Made by a program: the position numbers and the translations under genes. A stretch of DNA of 64,000 nt from Aspergillus flavus (Eukaryota > Ascomycota > Eurotiomycetes > Eurotiales > Aspergillaceae), in assembly GCF_009017415.1 (NCBI RefSeq), contig NC_092407.1, positions 3,100,001 to 3,164,000 on the forward strand. The letters run 5' to 3'. Shown one piece after another: positions 20,302 to 32,476 of this stretch. Numbering within the stretch: the stretch's first letter is position 1; every line of letters begins with the position of its first letter. A model generated the notes under the pieces. It was not told the DNA's origin. It was given only the letters and a program-made list of their open reading frames with translations, and did not search any database.

Positions 20302-21604
20302 CTAGACTTCCCCCTTCTTCCACATATCAAGCCAAGCATCTATTTTCCGCTTGGCTTCACGGAAGGAGTCCATGGCTTCTCCAAGTGAGTCCGACACCGC
20401 CTGCCACTTCACTTCACATTCACGCACGGTTTCTTGAAAATTTTCAGCCAGGACATTGTTTAGAGCCATGTTCGTCGCGATATAGATATTTGCTGCCATT
20501 GTTTCAGTCGGAACTGTTGCAGCTGCTGGCTCGGGGGCGGTAGCCTGGCCACTCTTACCTTGAGCACTACTTCCGATGCGTTGGGCAGGCTTACGCCCGC
20601 GTCTGGGTCGCTTAGGTGGGGATTCCGGTTCCTCTACAGCTTTCCCCTTATTAACTACTGCTTGAGTCTCCTCGGGATGCTTTCGAGGTCTACCCCTTGG
20701 CTTTGGAGGGATTTTACCATCTGGCGTATCGGCTGGTTGGCTCTTGGGCCTAAGACCTGCTCTTTTTGAGGAACCCTCTCCCGGATCATCCTGTGCAGGA
20801 TCGTCCCGTGAAAGTTGATCACTTTCTTTAGGCTGAATAGGTCTTTGTGCTTCTGACTGAAAGGCATCTGCAGATATACAAGTTAAACAGCGCCCCAAGA
20901 ACAGAATAATGGGATTCTTTATACAAGACTTACCGTCTCTTGGGTTGACGACGGGCTTGCGGTGCGTACATCGAACCTTGGACCTTCTACAGGAACCACA
21001 AGCCGGCTCCATTTTAACCTTCTTGGCCGGATTCGATGCCGGTGCGTTGATAGTTTGCTAGGAAACAAATTAGCGTCAATGGACTACAGCAGAAGGAGCT
21101 AGGAATACTGCAAACCTCGTGCGAAGAAGGATCATGGCCCTGTCCAATATTGGAAGTATCCTTGGGACTAACACTCCCCACGCTCTTATCGGACTCAGAA
21201 TCTAAAACCGGTTCCTCGGCATTTAAAGCCGACGCTTTACGCTTAAGACGATTGCCACCTCTCGAAGCACTCTCCGACTGTGCTGCCGACATCGACTCAA
21301 CGGCGCCAGTGCCTGTTTCAATCTGGGAAGGCCTACAGCCCATCGGGACACTTTCAGGATCAGGAACGAGAATAGGTTCATCGAGATCAGCGGGTTCCTT
21401 TCCTTTTCCAGAATGACCATCACCTCCTTGAAAACCATCAGACTGAGTATCTGGGACCGGGGTGTTCGGTTCAGTCGGTGATCCAGCTTGGGAGTCAAAC
21501 GATGCGACTGGCATATTGCTCGCGGTACACTGTTCGCACAACTCGATCTTGTCAGGAACGTCTTCGGCGCGTGGACCGCCGCAGTTTCTGCAAGGCCTGG
21601 CCAT
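20302..21604 (-). CDS. Nuclear protein with two Cys-rich motifs and AT-hooks, function unknown
   Basis: Three exons, 21604-21116, 21057-20934 and 20867-20302, give 392 residues; an in-frame ATG at 21631 would add nine. The N-terminus carries CRNCGG with a second CEQC about 20 residues on, a possible CxxC..CxxC zinc site. Exon 2 encodes ACGSCRRSKVRCTHRKP, which resembles the first half of a Zn2Cys6 finger but lacks the remaining cysteines. It is followed by the AT-hook PKPRGRPRKHPEE and a second basic hook-like PPKRPRRGRKPAQR. The middle is acidic and Ser-rich; the last 60 residues look helical. This suggests a chromatin or DNA-binding protein. I do not recognise an orthologue with a known role. 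The second intron is 66 nt with no in-frame stop, so its retention would also be open. Confidence 0.7.
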
Positions 21605-22338
21605 TCTCACAGGATCTATTAGGAGCGGCACTTTGATTAGCCCTGTTCAAGCAGGGCGGTGCAATAGCTGAATCAACGGATTGATAAGAAAGGTCGAAGG
21701 AGAATTAGCATTCGAGGAGTTCGTAAAGGTTGTCCTGCGTCCGATCTTCTGTTCGCGTTCTTTCCGTGGAGACAACGCACGCTTTTGTCAGGTCGATTTG
21801 AAGAATGGCTAAGGGATCTAAAACGGACTAGAAAAAGATGGAGGGAAACGAGTAGAAGCTCTGGACTCAGAGGGCGTGAATGAAAAAAGTGGGGGTAGGA
21901 CTATTGTGGAAAGAGCATGATAGGGCTGTAGGAAAAGAACGGAGGAGAGCGCGCTTTAAAAGATGGAAGACCAACAGCGGCTGACTCTTCGCATCCAACA
22001 CAACTCTGGCCATATACTTAAGTCTTTATGTCCCTTTGTTGCATGCAAATGCCCCGCCGGAATAAGCTACATCCTTATTGATGTTTGGACGATGTCCTGG
22101 AGTGTTATGAACAATGCGCGATTGCTCAAGCCTCATTGTCCCCAGACAAAGCAATTCATTCGCATCCTGCACTTGCCCTTCTCTACGCTTTCTGCTGTTA
22201 CAACCTGAAAGAGTGATATTTGAGTTTCCTACATGGCATGATTGTTCTATCATTGTCCCGTTGTATGCATTCTCTTAATGACGCACAAAGCATACGAAAG
22301 TATTTGCAGGAAACAACCAAGATACATACTCACGACAC
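21605..22338. other. Intergenic region upstream of the zinc-finger gene
   Basis: About 730 bp, containing the zinc-finger promoter and the 3' flank of the PNPOx-like gene. No further gene recognised. Confidence 0.45.
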
Positions 22339-23174
22339 TCATGGCCACAGTTCAGTTTCCACCCACTCTCCCTGTCCACCGGTATTATCAGCAGGAACAA
22401 AGGTCCATCTCACGCGCCGCACATTCTGAAGGTCCGACAGATCAAGACGCTCGACCTCATTCGGACGAATGACAACCACCCGAAAGTTCCCACGCGCAAT
22501 AGAGTCCTGAAGATCGTCTACTTTCTGGCCCAATTTCAGGTTTGGGTCTGCAGGCTCCTGGGTTCTAGGCTGACCAGGCGAGGGATTTTTGAAGGAACCT
22601 GTACCGATCAGTCAACGCCTCGCCCTCTTTTCGATAGAAAAATAGGGACAAACCAACCTCTCATAACAGGCGAATGATTCGCAAAATAAGCCGTTACCTG
22701 CCTCTCCCAGGTCCATTCACTCACATCCGCATCCTTGCCTGTTACGTTCATCCCCGTCTGAATCTCCTTCCTAGCCGCCTCCTCATGCGCTCCACCCTTC
22801 GGGTCCCCGATCACAAACGCCTCCCCCTTCACACGCCACTGGTTCCCAACATCCGTCAACCAGAAGATACCCTCCACAACGTTTGCAGAAGAATCAAGCT
22901 GCCCGACCTTCTCCATCCGAACATCAGTCGTAAGCGAGATCATATCGCTCTCATACACTGCGGGGTTCTGGCCAATGCCCTGGCTATTTAGCGCCTCAAC
23001 AGCCTTATCATGGAGCTGCGGGCTTGGCCAGAAACCACGAAACTCACAGGTTCGCGAGCGCGGCACGGGCCTGTTCTGAGAGTCGTGGTCGACGGTCGAG
23101 AGAGTAAAGGAAGTGGAGGAGTTTTGAGTCAGATGAGACTGGAAGAGAGAGCGCCATGGGGCTTGAGGGGCCAT
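22339..23174 (-). CDS. Pyridoxamine-5'-phosphate-oxidase-like FMN-binding protein
   Basis: Two exons, 23174-22658 and 22598-22339, with a 59-nt intron, encode 258 residues. The N-terminus (APWRSLFQSHL) and the block RSRTCEFRGFWP match the fungal PNPOx-related family that binds FMN in a split beta-barrel, as do DMISLTTDVRMEKV, FWLTDVGNQWRVKGEAFVIG and the C-terminal RVRWTFVP..VETELWP. It is probably a cytosolic flavoprotein; true PNP oxidase activity is not certain, because the family includes relatives of unknown substrate. No lesion seen. Confidence 0.82.
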
Positions 23175-23997
23175 TGTTGAGGAAGATGCTGTTCCGAATT
23201 GGACAAGCTTTTGTGGTGTGTTGGATTGGGTTTTTTGGAAATGGGATGCTAGGGAGAAGATTCTCCTGCTGCAGGTTCGCGCAGCCAGTTTGACTGTGAC
23301 GTGGGGTTGAGATAATTGGTTGCTGCGTAGTGGGTGCTGGCCTGGCTGGAGCTACTGATATATTGATGATTGACTAGAATTGGGGTGTTGCAAATAGACT
23401 TCAGCACCAACAGTTACGATCTCAATGATTGCACGTCAAAGCGAGGTAATTGAATGGTACAAGCTGAGATCGTAGTGAATCACTGTTGACATGACGTCGG
23501 CACGTGCTGGTTATCTTATCTGATCAATGGCATCAGTATCCCAGCAACTGGTCAATCTACAATGACATTAGCCCGTAACAGCGCCGAACTTCATAGCGGC
23601 ACGATGCACGCTATTCTGGTCATGCCACTGCTAGGTATCTTATGTAATTGGTAGTCGTGAATACTTTGATCTAAATCGTATGTAATACATCAACAGCTGG
23701 GTTGCAGCTTTGAACTGCGCCAAGTCACACCATACCATCGATCTGCGCCGAGACAGGCGGGCAACAAAATGCAAGAGCAAAGAACCAGAAGAGCCTTCAA
23801 TTCCACTAAATATAAACATTCCACAAACACCGCCACGGTCTGAAAGCTTTTCTGTATTGAAGTGAAGATCAAACGAAAAGGAAGCCTGGACACGCGAAAG
23901 ATATCTCATCTTTCATGCAAAGAAGACCCATAACAAGCTCGGCACCAAATTCATCATAATAAGAACATGAAAATTGACAGTTCGGTTTCGGTATATA
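23175..23997. other. Intergenic region, PNPOx-like promoter and LEA1 3' flank
   Basis: About 820 bp. No coding or RNA gene recognised. Confidence 0.45.
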
Positions 23998-25010
23998 TTA
24001 CGTCTGCATTTGATCCGGGTCCTCGGCCGCATCGAGCGCGCCTCCCGGTATCCGACCTTCGTTCAATTCCTTTTCCAGTCTCGCGATCTCTTGTAAGCTC
24101 CTTGCTTCGCGGATCATCTTCTCGACGCGTTTTCTCTCGGCCTCGGTCAGCTGGACTCTGACGGCCTTGTCGGCGGGTGCCCTGTCTGCTAGGCTTCCGG
24201 ATGGGATGTCGAATGTGCGGGACTTGATGCCCATGATCTTGGAGGCTAGTGCCGATGGTTCCTCGGCGGTTCCGAAGAGTTCCTGGGCCTTCTCACGCTC
24301 AGCGTCCTTTACCTTCTGGTAGTCCAGGAAGCGCACGCTAGGGATCCTCCAGATGACCCAATACCGGTAGTGCTGTGGACATCAGTAAGCGCTTCCATTT
24401 GTACATTGATAAACTGAAGAAAGACCGTATATGTACGTCTTCAATAGTGTTCCGGATTGAAACAAAGGGACGGAGCGTATGGGATGCCTACCTCTTTCCG
24501 GGTAATAGGGTTCTCCAACAACACCAAATGGGTCAACTTCGTCAGGTTGCGCAGCGGATCCAAGTCGGCGAGCTCGGTCATATGGTTCGATGTTAATACA
24601 AGATTGGCCAAGTTGGGCACGGAAGTTGCTAGCGAGGGCTGGATGTGCTTGACTCGATTCCGGGCGAGGAGAAGGGTGTGGAGGCGGGGAAAGAAAGGGA
24701 AGTTCCCAAGGGTGGAGATATCGTTATCTGTGAAGTCGATTGCATCTTGATCCTGCTCGAAGAGTTAGCCTCGATTGACTGGAGGGAATGGGGAGCACCA
24801 TACCTTGGCAATACCCAAGTTCTCAATCGCGGGTATTTTGTGCCCTATACGACTCAAAAAGAAAAACGATATCAATCCAGCTCTTCAAAAGTGTAGTAAC
24901 TGTCCTTTTCAGACCGATGTGTAGAACGCACCTCGGAGATCTAATTCGCGATCCTTGAGCGGGTTGATGTACGACAGGGAATTTTGGATGAGCTCGACGG
25001 TCAATCGCAT
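23998..25010 (-). CDS. LEA1: U2 small nuclear ribonucleoprotein A' (spliceosome)
   Basis: Leucine-rich-repeat protein that, with U2B'', binds stem-loop IV of U2 snRNA. Four exons, 25010-24932, 24844-24804, 24752-24492 and 24372-23998, give 251 residues. It begins MRLTVELIQNSLSYINPLKD, the typical start, followed by LRR units (AIDFTDNDISTLGNFPFFPRL, then LHTLLLARNRV) and the cap HLVLLENPITRKEHYRYWV. The C-terminal part VRFLDYQKVKDAEREKAQELFG is also diagnostic. Introns are 87, 51 and 119 nt, unusually many for a short gene. No lesion seen. Confidence 0.92.
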
Positions 25011-25734
25011 TGCGGCGGTGCGTGTTTATGAGTCGTTCTACCGGGTATCATGCAATTATGAGAAGCAGTAAAGAGTACGATTAATACAGAATTCAGAGTC
25101 CGACAGATCACGCCCAAAGGACAGTAAATTGACAATGAAAAGATCAAAGTATGCGGAGAGCAGCCAGAGCTCCTTGGCGCATACCAAATTATCGAAGCGG
25201 TACCGCAAAGGATTTTGCCAGGGCGGTGAGCTGACGAACCAGCACACATGCACGTGATCACATACTCTATGGACCATTGACTACTAATATTGCACAGTAT
25301 TTACGAAAAAGAGAAGTAACAGCACATCACTATTTGAAAGTTGGAATTAAAATGCATAATATCTGGTATAAATAGCCGAAGCTGGTTCAGGCTAGATGGC
25401 ATAAGTCTATTGATACATGCAGCGTCATTAAAACGTATAAATCGCCAAGTCAAATCCAATGAACGACTGTGGGAGAAAAGCAAGGGTAAACGGGACAAGA
25501 AAGCAAGCAGCAGCTATGTACTTCGGAGCAGAAGTGCTCCTTGCAAATATCATACTGAGAAGTAATCAAAGCAAATATCGCCGTCATAATGCAGACTTTT
25601 TGGTACGGAAGCCATGTCAAGAAAGCAATTCTCTCCTGACAAGTCGTACCAACACCAAAACCGAAACTCCTTGAAATAATGCTAATAAGAAGGGACATGA
25701 AGGGATTTAATAGGATAAAAGTCATACAACAGCA
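25011..25734. other. Intergenic region, LEA1 promoter and apyrase 3' flank
   Basis: About 720 bp. Nothing recognised apart from short chance frames. Confidence 0.45.
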
Positions 25735-28051
25735 TCATTCATCATGGGACAGTGGTGTCATGATGGGTGATCTGTGTGGGTGGGATCTCGAGGGACTGCC
25801 TGCCCTGGAGCGTCGGCCGTTCGACGTAGGGCCCAGTGCTATAGGAGCAAGATGGTCCCGACTTTCAGTCCTCACCACCAGACCTGCGCGATCCATAGCG
25901 TTGATACCGGAGCCAGCGGTGATTCCAAGCCCAATGGTCCCGGATGAAGAATTGTCTAGCCCAAATTTTAGACTGGGCGTGGGGCTGCCCCAGCTTGATG
26001 CTCGCTTGGGAGGCAGGAAGCTTGCTGTTTCAGTATCCGACAGGCGGTTTACATCCAGCGAACTGCGTCCGGAGACAATTCCACCCAGGTCGAACTCGTT
26101 TGCACCGTCTTCAAGAACACGCTCATAGGAGGGGCTTCTGGGACCAAAGAATGGCAACTTCCCACCGAAGAACTTGCGCTTCTTCGGGTAACTAGGGTGG
26201 GACCGCCCTCCGAAGAGGTTGCTGATCTTGTGGAACATCCGTGAGCGGCGGCCGCAGAGAAAGAAAACCATCATGATTATGATGAGAAGGAACAGCACAA
26301 GTCCTGGAACTCTGCGGGACGATCTCGCGTTGAGAAGAGCGTCATGCCAATTCGCGCCATGGAGACCCTCAGAATTTGGCAACAACTCAGTGCTAGGATA
26401 TTGGAAGTCGTTGGGAATGCCGGCGACATTGCTACCGAACCCAACGGGCAGTGCCTTCTCTTCTATCTCCACAGGAACCTGGGAGGATGCGTACAAAACC
26501 ATCTTGCCTAGGGTCCAGCTGACTTCAGTGGAGTCGATTTTGTTGACTGCCTGGAAGGGATCGAGGTAACCTTTCTCTTGCGCGTGTGTAATGACCTCCT
26601 TCGTGCCGTTGTGTCCCGAGCTTGTTGTGTCCTCCAATCCCACACGTGGAACTCCGATGCCGTTATGCAGAACATTGATGATCCAGGAAGCCTTGAAGCA
26701 AACCTCAGAGGCCTTCTCATGGTTGAGTTTCTTCCATTTATGGTCGTCTATACCCTTGGCGATAGTTTCCCAGTCCTGCGAACAAAAAGACTCCACACGC
26801 TGCTGATAGGTGTTGAAATCGTATGCTTTATCCTTATGGCCCATTTCGAAAACGTCATGCGTTGTATGCCAATACTCGCTAATGCCGATGAAATGGTTGA
26901 CATCAAAGTCAATGGCGGGAGCGTGAATACCATGGAGGAGACAGGGCTGATCTAGACAGGGTGCATCTTTATCTAACAACGGGTACGTTTGCCGTAAGCA
27001 CTCATCGAACTTTCCGGTACCCACGAGGTGCATTCCGCCTTCCTGTTTCGATGTAAAGGGCTTCCCGTCAAGTGTAGTTCGGAGACCACTGGGAAGACAA
27101 GGGTCAGGGAGTTCCTTGGCGCTATCGACCGCACTTGCTGCTTGCATAGACTCAAGATAGCGTCGTCGCGCCTCGTGCACGCCAAACTCAAGCCATGAGG
27201 TGACGAAAACTTTATGCTCTTGCGTTGAGCCATCCACATTGCGTAGGCGCAGCAGCGTCAAGTCACTGGCATGCTTTTGTGTCTCTGTCGAGTTAGGAGC
27301 ATATGCAATTTGCGCCGAGGCTCCTCCCATGTCCAAAAAGCCATAAGTATGATGGCCTTTACCATGGTCATGCTGTTCAGGTGCATTGAAACTGCCCAGA
27401 AGGTAGTTGGCGGCGATCCATCCATACAGACCTTCCGTCACTCCAGGAATGACCTGGATGTGGACGTCACAATCAGGCAACAAGAAGTCGGAGTTGGCAC
27501 GCGCATAGGAGCAAATCTGTTCCAGGAGAAGGTTTCGTTGCACATCGCCTAATAATCGCATCCCGGCAGTGGCCAGAAGAAAGATCGGGGTGTCCTTGAT
27601 CGCATCAGGGGGCACGATTGTCTGAGCGTGTTCCAGCAGTTCTGCGAGATGTTGCGATCCAACCTCTTCCGGTCTGTCGGCAAATGAAGACACTCCTACA
27701 AGGGCAGGGTAGTGAGAATGCGTTTCATTTTGCTGTATCCTGCGACGCTGAGTATTTACCTGGATGTATCTTCTTGGTCCATTCTGGCTTCGTTTTGATT
27801 TCCGGCAAAGATCGCAGATCCTTCGAATCTGCCCCTTTGCGCGCAACAGCGTTGTCCAACCATCGATAAACGTAGACTCTCGTCCCCTATGAATGGGTGT
27901 TAGAGGCGCAAACGACGTATTCTTTGGCGTGCAGCAACTTACAGACGAGCCTGCGTCGAGGACAACTCCGTAGTGCCCTGATTGTCACCCCATGGTCAGC
28001 GTCCAGCGAAACATAATAGCAAACGGGAGCCAAAAGATTACATTTGCCCAT
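25735..28051 (-). CDS. YND1: Golgi apyrase, GDA1/CD39 nucleoside phosphatase family
   Basis: Hydrolyses nucleoside di- and triphosphates in the Golgi lumen, supporting glycosylation by removing UDP/GDP. Four exons, 28051-28042 (10 nt), 27977-27943, 27886-27760 and 27695-25735, give 710 residues. The tiny first exon joins to read MGKWHYGVVLDAGSSGTRVY, which contains apyrase conserved region 1 (DAGSSGTR, residues 11-18). Region 2 (LLATAGMRLL), region 3 and region 4 (MGGASAQIAY) follow. One transmembrane segment (PGLVLFLLIIIMMVFFLC) lies near residue 530, followed by a cytosolic tail, as in the Ynd1 branch. The long tail is Ser- and Gly-rich. Confidence 0.9.
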
Positions 28052-29311
28052 TGCAACCGATGATTAGGTATTATTATAATAGCGATTCTCCAACAAGCAT
28101 GACAGTCGGAAGGCAAGTTCAATTAGCGAATGGAAGGGGAGTGGTACAGGTCAATCAATGGCGAGCTTCGAGGGGTACCGCAGTTTTTCTTTGAAACCGG
28201 GGGAGATAAGGCCGGGGGTAAAAGCGGCGAAAACGGGGGCTAGCGAGGACGAAATGATAAGGAGGTCGATTATAATAACTAAACGAATGGCCTTGCTGAC
28301 AGACAGCAAAATGAAAAGTGACGCGGACAAAACCACGAAAAAGAGGAAAGAACTCAGATGATTACCGGTTCCTCTGAGGAAGGTTGGAGGGACAAGAGAG
28401 GGAAGGAAAAGACGGAAAAAAGCCAACAGAGTAACATTGGATGGTAACGATAAGACGGGAACGGATGGCGACAGGACGCGACGCTGCCGATCTCCGGTCC
28501 TAAGGCCCGCCGTTTTCCTACTTGGGTAAAGGTCGGCACCAGCCTTTTTGAACTTACTTCTGGAGGCTGAACGATTCAATCATGGATCTAGATGTCAGAC
28601 ATGACTTATTTGACAGAAGAAAAGAAAGAAAATAAGGGAGGTATAATGTTGTGATATGCCTACGTTACTATGAATTTTTCATCTCGAGTTTTGACTCTCT
28701 AGGTAAGTCAAGGGATCTGTGGGTATTCATCAAACCTCGTAATTTCGGATTAATTAAAGGTAGAATTCATCGTCTCCATCCAAAAGGGTCTGCAGGACAA
28801 CCTCAAGGGACTAAAATAAATCCCTGTCGCCTTGACGTAAGCTTCGGCCCTGTTATGCGGGAGGGCGGCGTGCACCCTTCTGATTGGTGGATTTGTCAAC
28901 TGGTCGGAAGCCAAGCATGAAGCATTCGTCATCACCTCTCGTGAATTTCTTACCCTTTACCCCCTCCATGACGTTCGAGATCGGGAATGTTGTTCAACAT
29001 GGAGCATCAACCGTTTTACCTACAAGTGATCGTCCCGTCGGCGACCGACCCCATAAACAATGGAAGAAGAATTCCATTGAAAATGGAGTCCCTTGGAAAC
29101 ACTCACCCCCAGATCGCCAAGGTGTGGAGTATTTGGACCCTGGGATGTACATATGTACGTATACAATTGGCACTCGTGCATAGGTAATATCTAGGAGTAC
29201 GTACACTTTCCTACCTGTCACATTGCTTATTCCCAAAACTGACCATGTCTTTAGATTATATAATCACTTGACTCATGACTGTGCTATTGCAACCTAATTC
29301 GAACACGACCG
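28052..29311. other. Intergenic region between apyrase and ammonium transporter
   Basis: About 1.26 kb. It contains the apyrase promoter and the transporter 3' flank. A purine-rich stretch with several open but unrecognisable frames lies at 28150-28580. No gene supported. Confidence 0.45.
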
Positions 29312-30963
29312 CTAGACTCCTGGTGTTTTCACTGTTTGCTCATCTTTTGACGCAGATGGCTCTTTGGACACCCCCATCAACATCGGACTGCTCGTGCCAT
29401 GTGCTATTGACCAGTCACCGATCTGTTCGTCAAAGAACTGTGCCCGGTCGAGACCCATCATCTCCGACTCCTCATCCACCCGTAGACGCATCCCAGGGAT
29501 GTACTTGAGAATGAAGAGCAAGATGTAGGACACAGTAAAGGAGTATCCGGCGATAGCACAGATCTCAGCAAGCTGTCTGCCGACCTGAATTCCGTTGCCA
29601 TCAATAGCGCCGCCAGTAAGACTGGCCCCATCCAGGGCTGAAATGGATTCACTTGCGAAAAGCCCCGTCAAGAAGGCGCCTACTATGCCACCAACTCCGT
29701 GAAGCTTGAAGACATCCATGCCCTCGTCAACCCTGAGCCAATCATTAATATTCTGGAGTGATGAACAGACGATGCCGGTAATGAACCCAATACAAGCCGC
29801 CAGCCAAAGAGAAACACAGCCGGCAGCTGGTGTGATCCCTACGAGACCGGCAATGGCGCCTTCGCAGGCCCCAACCACAGAGAATCTACCCCTGTGTTTG
29901 ATCATATCGACTAGGACCCATCCCAGGATCCCCGTGCATCCCGCCGTATTGGTGTTGAAGACGGCCACCATAGCACGCATACTGGCATTAAGACTCGATC
30001 CACCCTACCCTCCCAGTTAGACAGATAGACATACAGCAACGGAAAGCGAGCGATTAGGCAAGACATACGTTGAACCCAAGCCATCCTGTCCAGATGAGAA
30101 CTGTTCCGAGAAATACCAACGTTGTGTTGTGGGGTTTGCGCGGCGAGGCTTCTCCATGGTGTAACCGCTTCCCGAGAACCAGCGCGTATGCTAAAGCGGC
30201 ACAGCCCGAAGCTATATGGACGGGACCACCACCAGCGAAGTCTATAGCCCCGAATTTGTAAAGCCAACCGTTGCTGCTCCATGTCCACCTGGCTAAGGGG
30301 CAATAGACGATCGTGGCCCAGAAGAAGCTGAAGATCAGAGACGGCAAAATGTTGCCTCGTTCAAAGGCGCCGCCCGCAAGGATCATTACCTGCCAGTCTC
30401 AGTAACTTAGACCCTTTGCCATAGGATTGTCTCATACCGTGCAAGCGCAGAAAAGAAGCTGGAATAGGCAGAAGACGATCTCCGGAAGCACGGCGGAACC
30501 GGGAGAGGGTGCCACCATGACGTTCATCAGTCCAAAATTCTGCAGCGTGCCGATAAATGGTCCTCCATCTCTGGAATACGCTAGAGAATACCCCCAGAAC
30601 AACCATTGGAATGTGACACTACAACCTGTTGAGTATCCGAACTGAGATAATATGCTACCACCTACAGGACTTACACCGCAAGGATCATAAAGCCTTGGAA
30701 GAGGAGGGCCAATGCGGACTTCCGCCGTGTTAATCCACTGTAGAGGAAGGCGATCCCAGGCAGGATTAAGAAGACAATAAAGGTGCAGGCGGTGATATAG
30801 ATATAATTGTACTCCAATCCCGCATATTGTGCATTGACGTCGACTCTTGTTGGATCGCCCCCTTCCGGCATAGAAGCATTGTACACCGGCTGCTAGCCAC
30901 ACACAATGATCATTAGCTCGATGCTGTTATCGTAGACGAGAAAGACAGACATACCGCGACCAT
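29312..30963 (-). CDS. Ammonium transporter, Amt/Mep family
   Basis: Plasma-membrane channel-like transporter for NH4+/NH3. Five exons, 30963-30955 (9 nt), 30892-30675, 30618-30438, 30389-30069 and 30004-29312, give 473 residues. Family marks: YIYITACTFIVFLILPGIAFLY (TM1), QWLFWGYSLAYS, IDFAGGGPVHIASGCAAL (signature with the first pore His), GWLGFN then GGSSLNASMRA, and DVFKLHGVGGIVGAFLTGLF with the second pore His. The C-terminal tail is cytosolic. The 9-nt first exon is inferred from good splice sites; if wrong, translation would start at 30880. The upstream region carries several GATA sites, in line with nitrogen control. Confidence 0.9.
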
Positions 30964-32476
30964 GGCGAGCAGGCTCACTCTGTATTTGGTGAGGAGGTAA
31001 GATGACAAGAAATATGTATTATAGCACTCGTTCTTGTTTCACCAACGATCGATCTTGGGAGGCAAGCAAGAATCGGGAGAAGCTGTCGGTCTCCATCGCA
31101 ATTTATCCTCATCTTCTCTCTTGGTTTGCAATATGTCTTGGCTGGACCCAGACTACCATAGGGTCGGGAAAGACGTTCGTTCTGAGCTTCTCGTGTCCTT
31201 ATCTGCGCGAGCCAAGACTCTTGTACAGAAACAGGCTCCATCCGTGATGAAATATAATCCAGTCACAGGGACTGTGAAATGGGCCGCTCGTTATCAGGGG
31301 GCAATCGCTCGAGCATATACTCCATCGCTGATAAGACACGGATCATTGATTGATGGCTATTGGCTTTGCCTCTTCACCCCAGGATCTGGCAACCCGGTGA
31401 GGGATAGGGCGAGATTTCCATGTTAGCTGTCTTGGGAAGTCAAATGCGCGAGCAAAGATGATTATTGGTGAGAGATAACCAGCTCCTGCGGCTGAGGTGC
31501 CTTGCAGAGTTAATCTTATCGGCTTCCAATAGATCTTCTGATTGCTACACGCAGGCTTAGATCATCTCGCATATGTCGGGTCCCTTGATAAGGAAGAGGA
31601 AAGCCACAAGAACGGCTGGCGTGTACTATGCAGAAGACCTGTCGACTACGAGACGATGGTTGTGTTGTGAGGATTCCACTTGTGGTTAGCCTCTCTTCAA
31701 GGCTGATTAAGCCCCTAGAACTCTTTCGTCAAGGACCCTTTTGAATCCCGCCGCCAACTACCGACATCCACATTAGTCTCAGCATTTTCCCCACATTTTA
31801 CTCCCCGCATAGAAGTCCGGGGAACTACTCAGTCATACAAAGTAGAACCGCGGCCTCTCCACTTCGCTTATATGAAGATCGGTTGTCATTGACTGAGCAA
31901 TTTGCCGTCACAGCTTAGCCCGTCACGTCCGTGCCCCGATTGGCCCGGACCCTGCCTTATATCTCGGCTACCTTGCTTATTTTAGCTGGTTTGAAGCATC
32001 GTGGAGCTTAGATCTAAGTCTTTTAGACTCTATTGGATGAACCTCTACCCTGACTCAACGCTGCTATTTACCATAGCGGGGTATCGTGGATCAGTCTTGG
32101 AGAGTTATTACGTACTGCCATTGCGGTCGATATACCGATCCTATCATAAAGCCTAAGACACAGCGGCAGATTTCGCATTGATACCTTCAACATGTCCCGT
32201 GAAAATGTACCGTTCTTGAAGGACTACCCCGAGAGGTGCCCTTTGGGGTAGCCCCCATTCGGTTGAGAGCTCAGGCTCGATGACCCATTAAGGAAAGATG
32301 GGCGAAAATCCGGGAAGGGGATGCCGATAGAAAGTGGGACTAGGAACGAAACTATCAGCTGAAGGCCGAACAAGCCAAAGTTTGTGCCTATATATATCGA
32401 CAGAATTTTCAACTGGACTTTTCGTACTGTCCGCAGAATTGTTGGTTGAATTGCCTTCACTCCAGGTCGTCACAAA
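30964..32476. promoter_or_regulatory. Divergent promoter region with a cluster of GATA sites
   Basis: About 1.5 kb between the ammonium transporter and the arylsulfotransferase-like gene. Five GATA-type motifs are seen upstream of the transporter: TTATCA at 31291, GATAAG at 31330, AGATAA at 31473, CTTATC at 31515 and GATAAG at 31587. These fit the binding site of the nitrogen regulator AreA. No gene was supported in the gap. Confidence 0.55.

Noticed and set aside
28151..28579. Open frame of 142 residues upstream of the apyrase
   Set aside because: Low-complexity, no recognisable domain, no good splice or start evidence.
31034..31426. Open frame of 130 residues in the ammonium-transporter promoter
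   Set aside because: No domain, overlaps the GATA-site cluster, and does not resemble a known protein.
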